A stretch of 64,000 nt of DNA from contig NZ_SBHM01000007.1 in NCBI RefSeq assembly GCF_004028095.1, positions 682,001 through 746,000 on the forward strand, read 5' to 3'. The first letter of the stretch is position 1; each line of letters starts with the position of its first letter. Shown here piece after piece: positions 57,071 through 64,000 of this stretch. The notes under the pieces were generated by a model. That model was given only the letters and a program-made list of their open reading frames with translations, did no database searches and was not told where the DNA came from. This DNA comes from Paenarthrobacter ureafaciens (GTDB taxonomy: Bacteria; Actinomycetota; Actinomycetes; Actinomycetales; Micrococcaceae). A program made the position numbers and the translations under genes.

Positions 57071-57128
57071 GTTCCCGCAGTGCTGAGTTCCCGCGGTTGG
57101 CTGAGGTCCCGTAGTGCGGAGTTCCTAG
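57061..57128 (+). repeat. Imperfect 34-bp tandem duplication
   Basis: Two 34-bp units start at 57061 (GGTTGGTTGAGTTCCCGC) and 57095 (GGTTGGCTGAGGTCCCGT), with about six differences. It covers the end of the six-helix gene and of the YbdK gene. Confidence 0.75.
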
Positions 57129-58336
57129 GACCGGCGGACGCGTGCCAGCACGGGATCGGGATCCTTGATGGCACCTCCCGGTGTGCCGGAGACGGTGACT
57201 TTGACGGCATGCCCCACCACGGCACCCAACGCCTCAACACTGGGCGGACTCCCTGCGGGGCTTTGGCCGTCCCGTTGGCGGCTGTTGAAGCGAGCCGCAG
57301 CTTCCCGTTGCTGATGGGCGCCGTTTCCGCGCTCCAGGATGTTCGCTAAACCTGCTTTCACCAGTTCCAGCTCGCCCTGTTCCGTCAAAACAGGGGCCAA
57401 GTACTCCACCAATGCCCACACCACGCTTGTGGCCGGTTCGGGACGGAATTCACCAAAGTCAAGAAGGTCACCGCGCAAACCCATGTTGCTGGCTTGGAAA
57501 CTGGCCATGCGCAACAACGCCGTCGGCACCGAGGCGGGTTCAACGCCGTCGAGCATCTCCCGGGTGGCCGTCTCCACCAAAGCCCGCACCAGCACGGCAA
57601 TCAAGGCCGCATCCTCCGAACGCAGGCAGACGTCGGCAACCCGGACCTCCACTGTGGGGTGGTCCCGGGAGAGGCGGGCGTCAAAGTAGATCATGCCCTC
57701 ATCCAGCAGCACGCCCGTCTCCAACAGCCGCTTGACCATACGCCGATAGGAGGTCAGGGAACCGAACACAGCGGACGGCCCGGACGTTGGCCAGCGGTTC
57801 CAGGCCTGGGTCCGGTAGCTGTCAAAGCCGGTGGCCTGTCCGCGCCAGTAGGGAGAATTGGCGCTGATGGCGGTCAGGACAGCGAGCTTGTCCCGGATGT
57901 GGTCCAGGACTACGACGCCTTCCTCAGGCGATTCCACCGAGGTGTGCACGTGGAAGCCGCACGTCAGCTGCTCGTACGCGGTGAGTCCAAAGCGCTCCAG
58001 CATCTCCGCGTACCTGGGGTTGGGCGTCGTGTGCGGGGTGGAAGCGAGGGGCGAAGTGGCAAGTGCGGCTACGCGGGCCCCGTGCTTGCGGGCGGCCTGG
58101 TCTGCCAAGGCCCGGCCCCGCCTGATCTGATGCAGCAATTCGTCGTAGCTATGGCAGGGCCGGGTCTGGGTCTCGATCTGTTCCAGCTTTAGTTCGTGGC
58201 TGAGCCCTGAACCGTCGCCCTCGGAAGTCCCGTCCTGTTGCCCTCTTCCGCTGATCAACGCATCCGCGAGGGCCAGAGGTTGACCCGTCACGGGATCGAC
58301 GATGAGCAGCTCCTCCTCCACCCCGAAAGTACGCAT
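57125..58336 (-). CDS. YbdK-type glutamate-cysteine ligase-like protein (GCS2 family)
   Basis: A 403-residue carboxylate-amine ligase. Family start: [20 protein letters not shown]; metal/substrate motifs [29 protein letters not shown] and [20 protein letters not shown]. These enzymes join glutamate and cysteine weakly or serve related ligation. ATG 58336 is chosen; the frame before it lacks conserved content. The C-terminus runs into the 34-bp duplication. Confidence 0.88.
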   Translation of the reverse strand: MRTFGVEEELLIVDPVTGQPLALADALISGRGQQDGTSEGDGSGLSHELKLEQIETQTRPCHSYDELLHQIRRGRALADQAARKHGARVAALATSPLASTPHTTPNPRYAEMLERFGLTAYEQLTCGFHVHTSVESPEEGVVVLDHIRDKLAVLTAISANSPYWRGQATGFDSYRTQAWNRWPTSGPSAVFGSLTSYRRMVKRLLETGVLLDEGMIYFDARLSRDHPTVEVRVADVCLRSEDAALIAVLVRALVETATREMLDGVEPASVPTALLRMASFQASNMGLRGDLLDFGEFRPEPATSVVWALVEYLAPVLTEQGELELVKAGLANILERGNGAHQQREAAARFNSRQRDGQSPAGSPPSVEALGAVVGHAVKVTVSGTPGGAIKDPDPVLARVRRS

Positions 58337-58395
58337 GCTCCATTTTGCGCCCCACGATAGCCGCGGCCGCAAACCCCGCCGCCACCTGGTCCGTC

Positions 58396-58486
58396 AATTT
58401 TGCTGGATCATTCGTACCGGACCGTAGGCGAAGCCCCGAAAATGGCGGGGTCCCGAGGGCCAAGGCCGGAATGATCCAGCAAATTT
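58396..58486. repeat. 91-bp palindrome-ended repeat, copy A
   Basis: Ends GCTGGATCATTC/GAATGATCCAGC, with one extra mismatch in the outer bases. Same length and orientation as copy B at 58999, highly similar inside (CGAAGCCCCG, GGGTCCC, GAGGGCC). It may be a miniature mobile element or a strong hairpin. Confidence 0.85.
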
Positions 58487-58555
58487 CTCGTCGGGCTATC
58501 CACATAAGGCCCCCGACCACTCCTGGCGGGGCGTCGATCGTGGCTTGCTGGCCCT

Positions 58556-59077
58556 ATGGATGCGCTTGAATTCCTCACATCGGTGGGCGGAGTCGCCAAG
58601 ATCGGGCTGCTCCGGGCCAACGGGTACACCCCCGCCGATATCCGCAAGCTCGCAGGTGCCTATCAGCCCAGGCATGGTCTGTGGGCCATACCGTCGGCTA
58701 ACCCTGCTGTCCTTAAGGCGGTTTCCAACAACGGCTACCTGACATGTGCCAGCGCAGCCCTCAGGTACGGTCTCTGGCTCAAGACCACACCGGCAAAGCT
58801 TCACTTAGCCACCAGGCACGGCAGAGGGCACGGCTTCGTGCGGCACGGCGGTCTCCGCTTCGGTCCGGAGGCCAGTCTTCCCCTTGCCTCCGTGGAAGTA
58901 CGCCCCGGAGCAGATCTGGAACTCGCCGGAGCACGTCATGGCGGAAATCCGGGGCTTCCTGGCCAGGGGAAGACCCCGCCATTTGGGTGGACGAGCAAAA
59001 ATTTGCTGGATCATTCGCACCTGACCGCAGGCGAAGCCCCGGAATGGCAGGGTCCCCGAGGGCCGAGGCCGGAATGA
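58556..59077 (+). pseudogene. Truncated AbiEi-like protein gene
   Basis: A 173-codon frame. Residues 1-75 match the AbiEi N-terminal winged-helix found in type IV antitoxins and DUF559-linked proteins (MDALEFLTSVGGVAKIGLL, PADIRKLAGAYQPRHGLWAI, GYLTCASAALRYGLWL). After about residue 90 conservation is lost, and the last 26 codons are repeat copy B read through. Full-length relatives are about 300 residues, so the 3' part appears replaced. No partner toxin is adjacent. Confidence 0.6.
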
Positions 59078-59089
59078 TCCAGCAAATTT
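58999..59089. repeat. 91-bp palindrome-ended repeat, copy B
   Basis: Perfect 18-bp inverted ends AAATTTGCTGGATCATTC/GAATGATCCAGCAAATTT. Direct orientation relative to copy A, 513 bp apart. It abuts the convergent MurA-like gene (stop at 59101) and could serve as its terminator. Confidence 0.88.
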
Positions 59090-59100
59090 GAGGGACCGGC

Positions 59101-60624
59101 CTAGTCCTGGAAGTACTCCACCTTGGCGCCGATGGTGTTCAGCCGCTCGGCGAGGTCCTCATAGCCACGTTCAATGACATAGATGTTGCGGAGCTCCGAC
59201 GTTCCGCGGGCGGCAAGCATCGCAAGGAGCAGGCACGCCGCCGGACGGAGGGCCGGAGGGCAGCCAATCTCGGCGGCACGCCACTTGGTGGGGCCGTTGA
59301 CGTAGATCCGGTGCGGATCCAGGAGCTGGACCTGGGCGCCGAGCTTGTTGAGCTCGGTCAGGTAGATGGCGCGGTTCTCGTAGACCCAGTCGTGGATCAT
59401 GGTCTGGCCCTCTGCATTGCCGGCGATCACGGCGAAGAAGGGCAGGTTGTCGATGTTCAGCCCCGGGAACGGCATGGGGTGGATCTTGTCCTGCGGGGCG
59501 CGGAGCTCGGATGGCTTGGTGGTGACGTCCACCAAACGGGTACGTCCGTTGCGTGCCTTGTATTCGCCGGAAATCTCCAGCTCCTGGCCCATCTGCTGCA
59601 AGGTGGCCAACTCGATCTCCATGAACTCGATGGGCACCCTCCGGATGGTCACCTCGGAGTTGGTGACGATGCCGGCAGTGATAAGGGACATTGCCTCGAT
59701 GGGGTCCTCGGAGGGGAAGTACTCGATGTCCACGTCGATGCTGGACCGGCCGGTGATGCGCAGCGTGGTGGTGCCAATGCCTTCGATCCCCACGCCCAGG
59801 CCCTGCAGGTAGAAGCACAGGTCCTGGACCATGTAGTTGGGGCTGGCATTGCGGATAACGGTGGTGCCCGCACGGTGCGCGGCAGCCATGATGGCGTTCT
59901 CGGTCACGGTATCGCCGCGTTCCGTCAGCACGAACGAGCGGTCTTCGCCGTCGGCCGGCGGGGCTGCTACGGAGTAGAACCCGGACTTCGCCTCGACCCT
60001 CAGCCCGAATTCGCGCAGCGCCTGCATGTGGGGCTCAACGGTGCGGGTCCCCAGATCGCAGCCACCGGCATACGGCAGCAGGTATTCGTCGGTCTCGTCC
60101 AGGAGCGGTCCCAACAGCATGATGACACTGCGGGTCCGGCGCGCTGCATCGACGTCCATGGTGCCGAGATCCAGCACTTCGGGACGGCGGATGCGCAGAT
60201 CGCTGTTATTAAGCCACGTGCACTCGACGCCGATGGACGTCAGGACCTCGACGATCCGGTTGACCTCTTCAATCCTTGCCAAACGACGCAGGGTGGTGGT
60301 TCCCCGGTTGATCAGGCTGGCACACAGCAGGGCCACGCCGGCATTCTTGCTGCTGTTGACGTCAACGGCACCGGATAACGTGCGCCCGCCTTCAACCCTT
60401 AGGTGGGTCATCTGGGGACGGCCCACCTTGACGATGGAACGGCCAAAGATGGCCTCAAGCCGTTCAATCATTCGAAGGCTCAGGTTCTGTTTGCCCTGCT
60501 CCATGCGGGCCACGGCGCTCTGGCTGGTTCCCAGCTCGGCGGCCAGCTGTCCTTGGGTCCAGCCCTTCTCGCTGCGGGCGTCGCGAAGCAGAAGGCCAAC
60601 GTGTTCGGCAGTAGGTTGGGTCAT
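59101..60624 (-). CDS. murA: HTH domain fused to UDP-N-acetylglucosamine 1-carboxyvinyltransferase-like protein
   Basis: A 507-residue fusion. Residues 9-66 are an XRE/Cro-type helix-turn-helix (EKGWTQGQLAAELGTSQSAV then ARMEQGKQNLSLRMIERL). Residues about 72-507 are a MurA/EPSP-synthase domain (VDVNSSKNAGVALLCASL), with the PEP-binding cysteine loop YAGGCDLGTRTVEPHMQAL and PMPFPGLNIDNLPFFAVI near the C-terminus. MurA makes UDP-GlcNAc-enolpyruvate for peptidoglycan. Gene symbol denotes the enzyme family; whether this copy is the essential one or a DNA-binding sensor is unclear. Confidence 0.85.
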   Translation of the reverse strand: MTQPTAEHVGLLLRDARSEKGWTQGQLAAELGTSQSAVARMEQGKQNLSLRMIERLEAIFGRSIVKVGRPQMTHLRVEGGRTLSGAVDVNSSKNAGVALLCASLINRGTTTLRRLARIEEVNRIVEVLTSIGVECTWLNNSDLRIRRPEVLDLGTMDVDAARRTRSVIMLLGPLLDETDEYLLPYAGGCDLGTRTVEPHMQALREFGLRVEAKSGFYSVAAPPADGEDRSFVLTERGDTVTENAIMAAAHRAGTTVIRNASPNYMVQDLCFYLQGLGVGIEGIGTTTLRITGRSSIDVDIEYFPSEDPIEAMSLITAGIVTNSEVTIRRVPIEFMEIELATLQQMGQELEISGEYKARNGRTRLVDVTTKPSELRAPQDKIHPMPFPGLNIDNLPFFAVIAGNAEGQTMIHDWVYENRAIYLTELNKLGAQVQLLDPHRIYVNGPTKWRAAEIGCPPALRPAACLLLAMLAARGTSELRNIYVIERGYEDLAERLNTIGAKVEYFQD

Positions 60625-60751
60625 AACCCAAGAAATATCACAAGTGAGTTAGAAGGCCCGCGCAAAACACCGATTCAGCGGTTAAGGTCACACCATACCC
60701 GGCCGGTGCGATATAAAGCTCGACGGCGGACTGTCGGCCAAGGTGCGGGGG

Positions 60752-61495
60752 TCAGGCCTTCCAGTACCCAAGGACGTCGATCCGCCGTCTATCCACTCCC
60801 ACCACCTTGCGCAGGTGTTTGGCAATGGCGCGCGCACTGGAGGCCTCGCAGGCAACCCAGAAAAAGTCCTCCTCTGGCGAAACGGCTTCTGCAGTCAGCG
60901 ACGAGCAGACTTCTTCCGCCAGGGCCGCTCCGTCACGCTTGCGGGGAATCCAGGTAACAGCATCGCTTGGCGTCGTCCGGACCTCAAGGGAAGGATCGGC
61001 GTCGTGCTGGAATTCCAGCCAAAGGTGCGCCGGCGCCGTGGATCCCACGTCGGAACGTGCGTCCAAGAGCGAGTTGATGGCCGGGATCGAGGCGGGATCG
61101 CCAACGATCCAAAGGCGCCGCGCCGGCTGCGGGAAATTGAAGGCGCTGCCTTGGACGGTCGCTTCGATGGTGGCGCCGGGCTGCACCGTACGGGCCCAGT
61201 CAGCCGCGATACCTGCGTGCATGGCGAAGTCCATGCTGAAAGTTCCGGCCCGCACATCCGGATCCACCAGGGTGTAGGCACGCTGATGACCCTTTCCGCC
61301 GTCGTCGAACCACAGCCTGATCCACATGGTGGGGTGCAGCTCGGAGACCATCAGCAGCCCACCGTCTTTGACGTTGATGCGGAGGAAGTCAGGGCTAATT
61401 TCTTCCCGCCCGATGACCTCCAACATGAAGTCCTTGGCACCCATCGCCTTAAGGACGATGCCTTCCCAGCTCCGCTTCAAGCAACACTCCTTCAT
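60752..61495 (-). CDS. Siderophore-interacting protein (FAD ferric reductase type)
   Basis: A 247-residue FAD/NAD(P)H reductase of the SIP family. FAD-binding RINVKDGGLLMVSE and RAYTLVDPDVRAGTFSMDF precede the C-terminal NAD-binding part LWIVGDPASIPAINSLLD and FFWVACEASSARAIAKHLR. It releases iron from ferric siderophores by reduction. ATG 61495 is a best guess; ATG 61444 is possible. A DtxR-type box lies 47 bp upstream, shared with the divergent penicillin-acylase-like gene. Confidence 0.88.
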   Translation of the reverse strand: MKECCLKRSWEGIVLKAMGAKDFMLEVIGREEISPDFLRINVKDGGLLMVSELHPTMWIRLWFDDGGKGHQRAYTLVDPDVRAGTFSMDFAMHAGIAADWARTVQPGATIEATVQGSAFNFPQPARRLWIVGDPASIPAINSLLDARSDVGSTAPAHLWLEFQHDADPSLEVRTTPSDAVTWIPRKRDGAALAEEVCSSLTAEAVSPEEDFFWVACEASSARAIAKHLRKVVGVDRRRIDVLGYWKA

Positions 61496-61541
61496 GAATG
61501 GCAGGGATTTTGAGGTGGCGGCCGCACCGCCTATCTTGAAC

Positions 61542-61560
61542 TTAAGTAAGCCTAACCTAA
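61542..61560. promoter_or_regulatory. DtxR/IdeR iron box
   Basis: TTAAGTAAGCCTAACCTAA matches the 19-bp DtxR/IdeR consensus (TTAGGTTAGSCTAACCTAA) at nearly all positions. It lies 22 bp before the penicillin-acylase-like start and 47 bp from the divergent SIP start, so iron-loaded repressor could close both. Confidence 0.88.
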
Positions 61561-61582
61561 GCTCGAAAGCGGTCCCAAAACT

Positions 61583-63718
61583 ATGACGCCAGCGTCGACG
61601 TACAACCCGCCCGCAGAAGGTTCCGGGATCTACCGGGACGAGTGGGGCATCCCCCACCTGTGGGCTGACAGTGCCGATGACCTGGCTTTCCTCCAAGGCT
61701 TCAACGCGGCAGCGGACAGGTCTTGGCAGATCGAGCTGGAACGCTGGCGCTCCGAAGGACGGACGGCCGAGCTCCTGGGATCCGCGGTCCTTGAGTGGGA
61801 CCGTTTCGCCAGGCAGGCCCGGCTGGACCATACTGCGCGGCGCTGTTTTGAAGGGTTGGACGAGGCCACCCGCCGCTGGTGTGGGAAATATGTGGACGGC
61901 GTGAACCAGGCTTTGGCGGACGGCCTGCGGGGCGGCGCGGAATTCGACCAGGCCGGCGCTGCGGCCGAACCGTGGAAGCCCTGGACCCCGCTGGGAGTTT
62001 TCCTCGTTCACCACATCCTGTTCTCCACCTTTCCCAACAAGCTGTTCCGTGCCCACGTTGCCCGTACCCTTGGCGACAAGGCAGTGGACATGTTCAGCAT
62101 CGAGGCACCGGTGTGGTCGGGCAGCAACGCGTGGGCTGCGCATGGATCCGTCAAAGAAAGCGGGCTTCCGCTGGTGGCCGGCGACCCCCATCGCCTCATG
62201 GAACTGCCCGGCGTGTACCAGCAAGTGCGCCTGGCCTGCCCGGAGTTCGACGCCGTCGGGTTCGCTTTCCCGGGTGTCCCCGGGCTGCCGCATTTTGCGC
62301 ACACAGGTCACACCGCCTGGGCCATCACCAATGCCATGGCCGACTACCAGGATCTCTTTGAAGAACACCTCCGCCGGCTCCCCGGCCGTGGGGACTCCGC
62401 CGAGCGGGTGCTCGCGCGGGGCCCCAGGGGTTGGGACGTCGTTGAGGCCGGGGTCGAAACCATCACCGTGCGGGGCGGCGAGCCGGTCCGTGTGGAAGTC
62501 CTCCAGACGCCCCGCGGTCCCGTTATTTCACAAACGCCCGACGGCGGCGCGCTGAGCTTGCGCTTCCCCGCGTCGGTTGAAGGGCGGCTGGGTTTCGAAT
62601 CCCTCCTTCCGCTGTTGCGGAGCCGGAGCGTGGCAGATGTGGAGGCTGCTTTCGATTCATGGGTGGAACCCGTCAACAGTGTCATAACAGCAGACATCCA
62701 TGGCTCCGTACGACAATTCGTGGCCGGCCTGGTTCCGCAACGCAATCCTGCGAACCGTCGCTTGCCTGTTCCGGGCTTCTCCTCCCGCCACGGATGGGAC
62801 AAGCAGTACGTGGCTCTTCCCCGCACCGAGGTCCGGCATTTCGCCGTCAGCGCCAACGATCGCGCAGCCGGCGGTGGAGACTCCGTAGCTTTGGAGTTCG
62901 CACCGGAACACAGGGCGCGGAGGATTCGCGAGCTCTTGGAAGCCGCCTCGGAACCCTTGACAGCGGACCACATGCGGGGCATTCACTCGGACACGTACCT
63001 GGGGCCGTGGCCACACTTCCGGAAACTCTTGGCGACCCTTGACCCGGGCGGCCTTTCCCCGGAAGCCGCCTCCCTCCGCGTCCAACTTCTCGAATGGGAT
63101 GGCCGGATGGACGCCGGGAGCCATCTGGCGGCGTGCTTTGCAGCGTGGCGGGGTGCCCTGGTCCAAAGGATGGTCAGGCATCCTGCCTTATCTGCCCTTG
63201 CCGGGCCGACGGGATTTTCGCCCTTGTTCGGACCGTGGCTCTCCATAGCTTCCCGGGTGGGGTTCGCGCTCGAAACCCTGGCGGTCCGCGCCGGCGAACT
63301 GGGGATATCGGTGCCTGTTGAGGCTACTGCGGCCCTTGAGGATGCGGCGCAGGATAGGGCCTTGGAGGATTCAAGCAAGAACCGCGGCACGTGGGGTGAC
63401 CGGCACCAGCTTCTGGCGGTCCATGTGCTGCCCGGAGACCTCGCCGGTTCGGCACCAACACGTGCGCTCAGCGGGGACACCGGATGCGTCCTCTGCACGG
63501 AGAGCCTTCCCGGTGTTGACGACCGCAGCTTCCGGGGACCTGTCGCCCGTTATGTCTGGGACCTTGCCGAGCGAAGCAACAGCCGCTGGGTGGTCCCTTT
63601 CGGCGCCTCCGGCAGACCGGACAGCCCCCATTTTGCCGACCAACTCCCCCTCTGGGCCGAGGGTGAACTCATTCCCGTGATCACGGATTGGGGCCGTCTT
63701 CGCAAGGAAACGCGCTGA
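61583..63718 (+). CDS. Penicillin acylase-family Ntn hydrolase of a siderophore locus
   Basis: A 711-residue N-terminal-nucleophile hydrolase. RDEWGIPHLWADSADDLAFL is the family opening, and the nucleophile Ser181 follows VWSGS in VWSGSNAWAAHG, where autocleavage would occur. No signal peptide is visible, so it probably acts inside the cell. Under a DtxR box beside SIP and a siderophore-type acyltransferase, it recalls the penicillin amidase gene (desG) reported in desferrioxamine clusters; acylation or hydrolysis of a siderophore amide is a plausible role. Length is normal. Confidence 0.85.
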   Translation: MTPASTYNPPAEGSGIYRDEWGIPHLWADSADDLAFLQGFNAAADRSWQIELERWRSEGRTAELLGSAVLEWDRFARQARLDHTARRCFEGLDEATRRWCGKYVDGVNQALADGLRGGAEFDQAGAAAEPWKPWTPLGVFLVHHILFSTFPNKLFRAHVARTLGDKAVDMFSIEAPVWSGSNAWAAHGSVKESGLPLVAGDPHRLMELPGVYQQVRLACPEFDAVGFAFPGVPGLPHFAHTGHTAWAITNAMADYQDLFEEHLRRLPGRGDSAERVLARGPRGWDVVEAGVETITVRGGEPVRVEVLQTPRGPVISQTPDGGALSLRFPASVEGRLGFESLLPLLRSRSVADVEAAFDSWVEPVNSVITADIHGSVRQFVAGLVPQRNPANRRLPVPGFSSRHGWDKQYVALPRTEVRHFAVSANDRAAGGGDSVALEFAPEHRARRIRELLEAASEPLTADHMRGIHSDTYLGPWPHFRKLLATLDPGGLSPEAASLRVQLLEWDGRMDAGSHLAACFAAWRGALVQRMVRHPALSALAGPTGFSPLFGPWLSIASRVGFALETLAVRAGELGISVPVEATAALEDAAQDRALEDSSKNRGTWGDRHQLLAVHVLPGDLAGSAPTRALSGDTGCVLCTESLPGVDDRSFRGPVARYVWDLAERSNSRWVVPFGASGRPDSPHFADQLPLWAEGELIPVITDWGRLRKETR

Positions 63719-63763
63719 CAGCTGCTTCCGGCACGCACACCACACAAACCAAAAGGAGAATGA

Positions 63764-64000
63764 ATGACCACCTCAACAGAAGACTTTGCCGTCCGCCGGA
63801 CCATCTACGCAGAAGAACTCACGGGCTGGGGTTCGTTGCGGATTGTCCCGCTCATTCCTGCGGAAGACATCGAGCTGGTCCACGAGTGGGTCTCGCAGCC
63901 AAGGGCAAGGTTCTGGGGCATGACCGAAAAATCACGCGAGGAAGTCCAGGAAATCTACGAGTTCCTGGATTCCCTGGACACGCACCATGCCTTCCTGGTG
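63764..64000 (+). CDS. Siderophore-type N-acyltransferase, N-terminal fragment
   Basis: The first 79 codons of a gene cut by the right edge. LRIVPLIPAEDIELVHEWVS then QPRARFWGMTEKSREEVQEI matches IucB/AlcB/DesC-like GNAT acyltransferases, which acylate hydroxylated diamines in hydroxamate siderophore synthesis. AAGGAG (63753-63758) precedes ATG 63764 by five bases. The rest of the pathway should lie outside the window. Confidence 0.8.
   Translation, partial: MTTSTEDFAVRRTIYAEELTGWGSLRIVPLIPAEDIELVHEWVSQPRARFWGMTEKSREEVQEIYEFLDSLDTHHAFLV

Noticed and set aside
58556..59077. Complete AbiEi/AbiEii toxin-antitoxin system
   Set aside because: Only the N-terminal domain is recognisable, the rest runs into a repeat, and no AbiEii toxin gene is adjacent.

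Overview
The window is a high-GC actinobacterial chromosome segment, most likely from the Arthrobacter/Paenarthrobacter group of the Micrococcaceae. This rests on codon use, on an amidase whose active-site numbering matches the Arthrobacter N-carbamoylsarcosine amidase, on actinobacterial ECF41 and ECF42 sigma factors, a SAM riboswitch of the actinobacterial (SAM-IV-like) type and a DtxR-type iron box. I see no rRNA, tRNA, CRISPR array or intact transposase.

Region by region. 1-5.4 kb: an MpaB-family oxygenase (cut by the left edge) and a TetR regulator, divergent from an NmrA-like oxidoreductase across two palindromes; then an IclR regulator, an N-carbamoylsarcosine-amidase-like hydrolase and an MHS-type transporter. 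5.5-8 kb: a relic of a CIS gene, a small membrane protein and a Tat-exported PhoD phosphatase. 8.1-19.5 kb: a compact contractile injection system (CIS): Pvc16-like cap, sheath, tube, a proline-rich repeat protein, LysM-like tube initiator, VgrG-like spike, PAAR-like tip, gp25 wedge, baseplate J fused to an Asp-box propeller, tail protein I, and two membrane-anchored proteins, one with PASTA domains. No AAA+ ATPase or tape measure is visible. 19.5-27.6 kb: alanine aminotransferase, zinc alcohol dehydrogenase, an ECF41 unit with its probable promoter, a LysE exporter, prephenate dehydratase, a RelBE-like toxin-antitoxin pair and thioredoxin reductase. 27.6-34.2 kb: an MMPL exporter with divergent MarR regulator, a methyltransferase, a DGPF/ECF42 pair and an aldo/keto reductase.

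34.2-35.9 kb is a lower-GC islet of three genes for membrane or secreted proteins, bounded by a perfect 22-bp direct repeat that copies the 3' end of the aldo/keto reductase gene. 36-47.8 kb: DNA polymerase IV, a LysE exporter, a LacI-controlled ribonucleoside operon (hydrolase, transporter, ribokinase), a low-molecular-weight tyrosine phosphatase overlapping a P-loop kinase-PabB fusion, cardiolipin synthase and PabC. 48-58.4 kb: an amino-acid permease, an AhpD-like protein, an unassigned three-gene operon (flavin monooxygenase, ammonia-lyase-like protein without the usual Ala-Ser-Gly triad, cysteine synthase-like enzyme), divergent from a riboswitch-controlled DUF1737-rhodanese-metZ operon, then a YbdK-type ligase. 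58.4-64 kb: a truncated AbiEi-like gene between two 91-bp palindromic repeats, an HTH-MurA fusion, and the start of an iron-regulated hydroxamate-siderophore locus (siderophore-interacting protein, penicillin-acylase-family enzyme, acyltransferase cut by the right edge).

The most novel part is the CIS locus. Its repeat-expanded protein, propeller-bearing baseplate protein and C-terminal membrane genes suggest a cell-envelope-associated injection or lysis device rather than a standard free particle; this is inference from gene content. Three copies of a long perfect or near-perfect palindrome close transcription units, and two of them supply the stop codon of the upstream gene.
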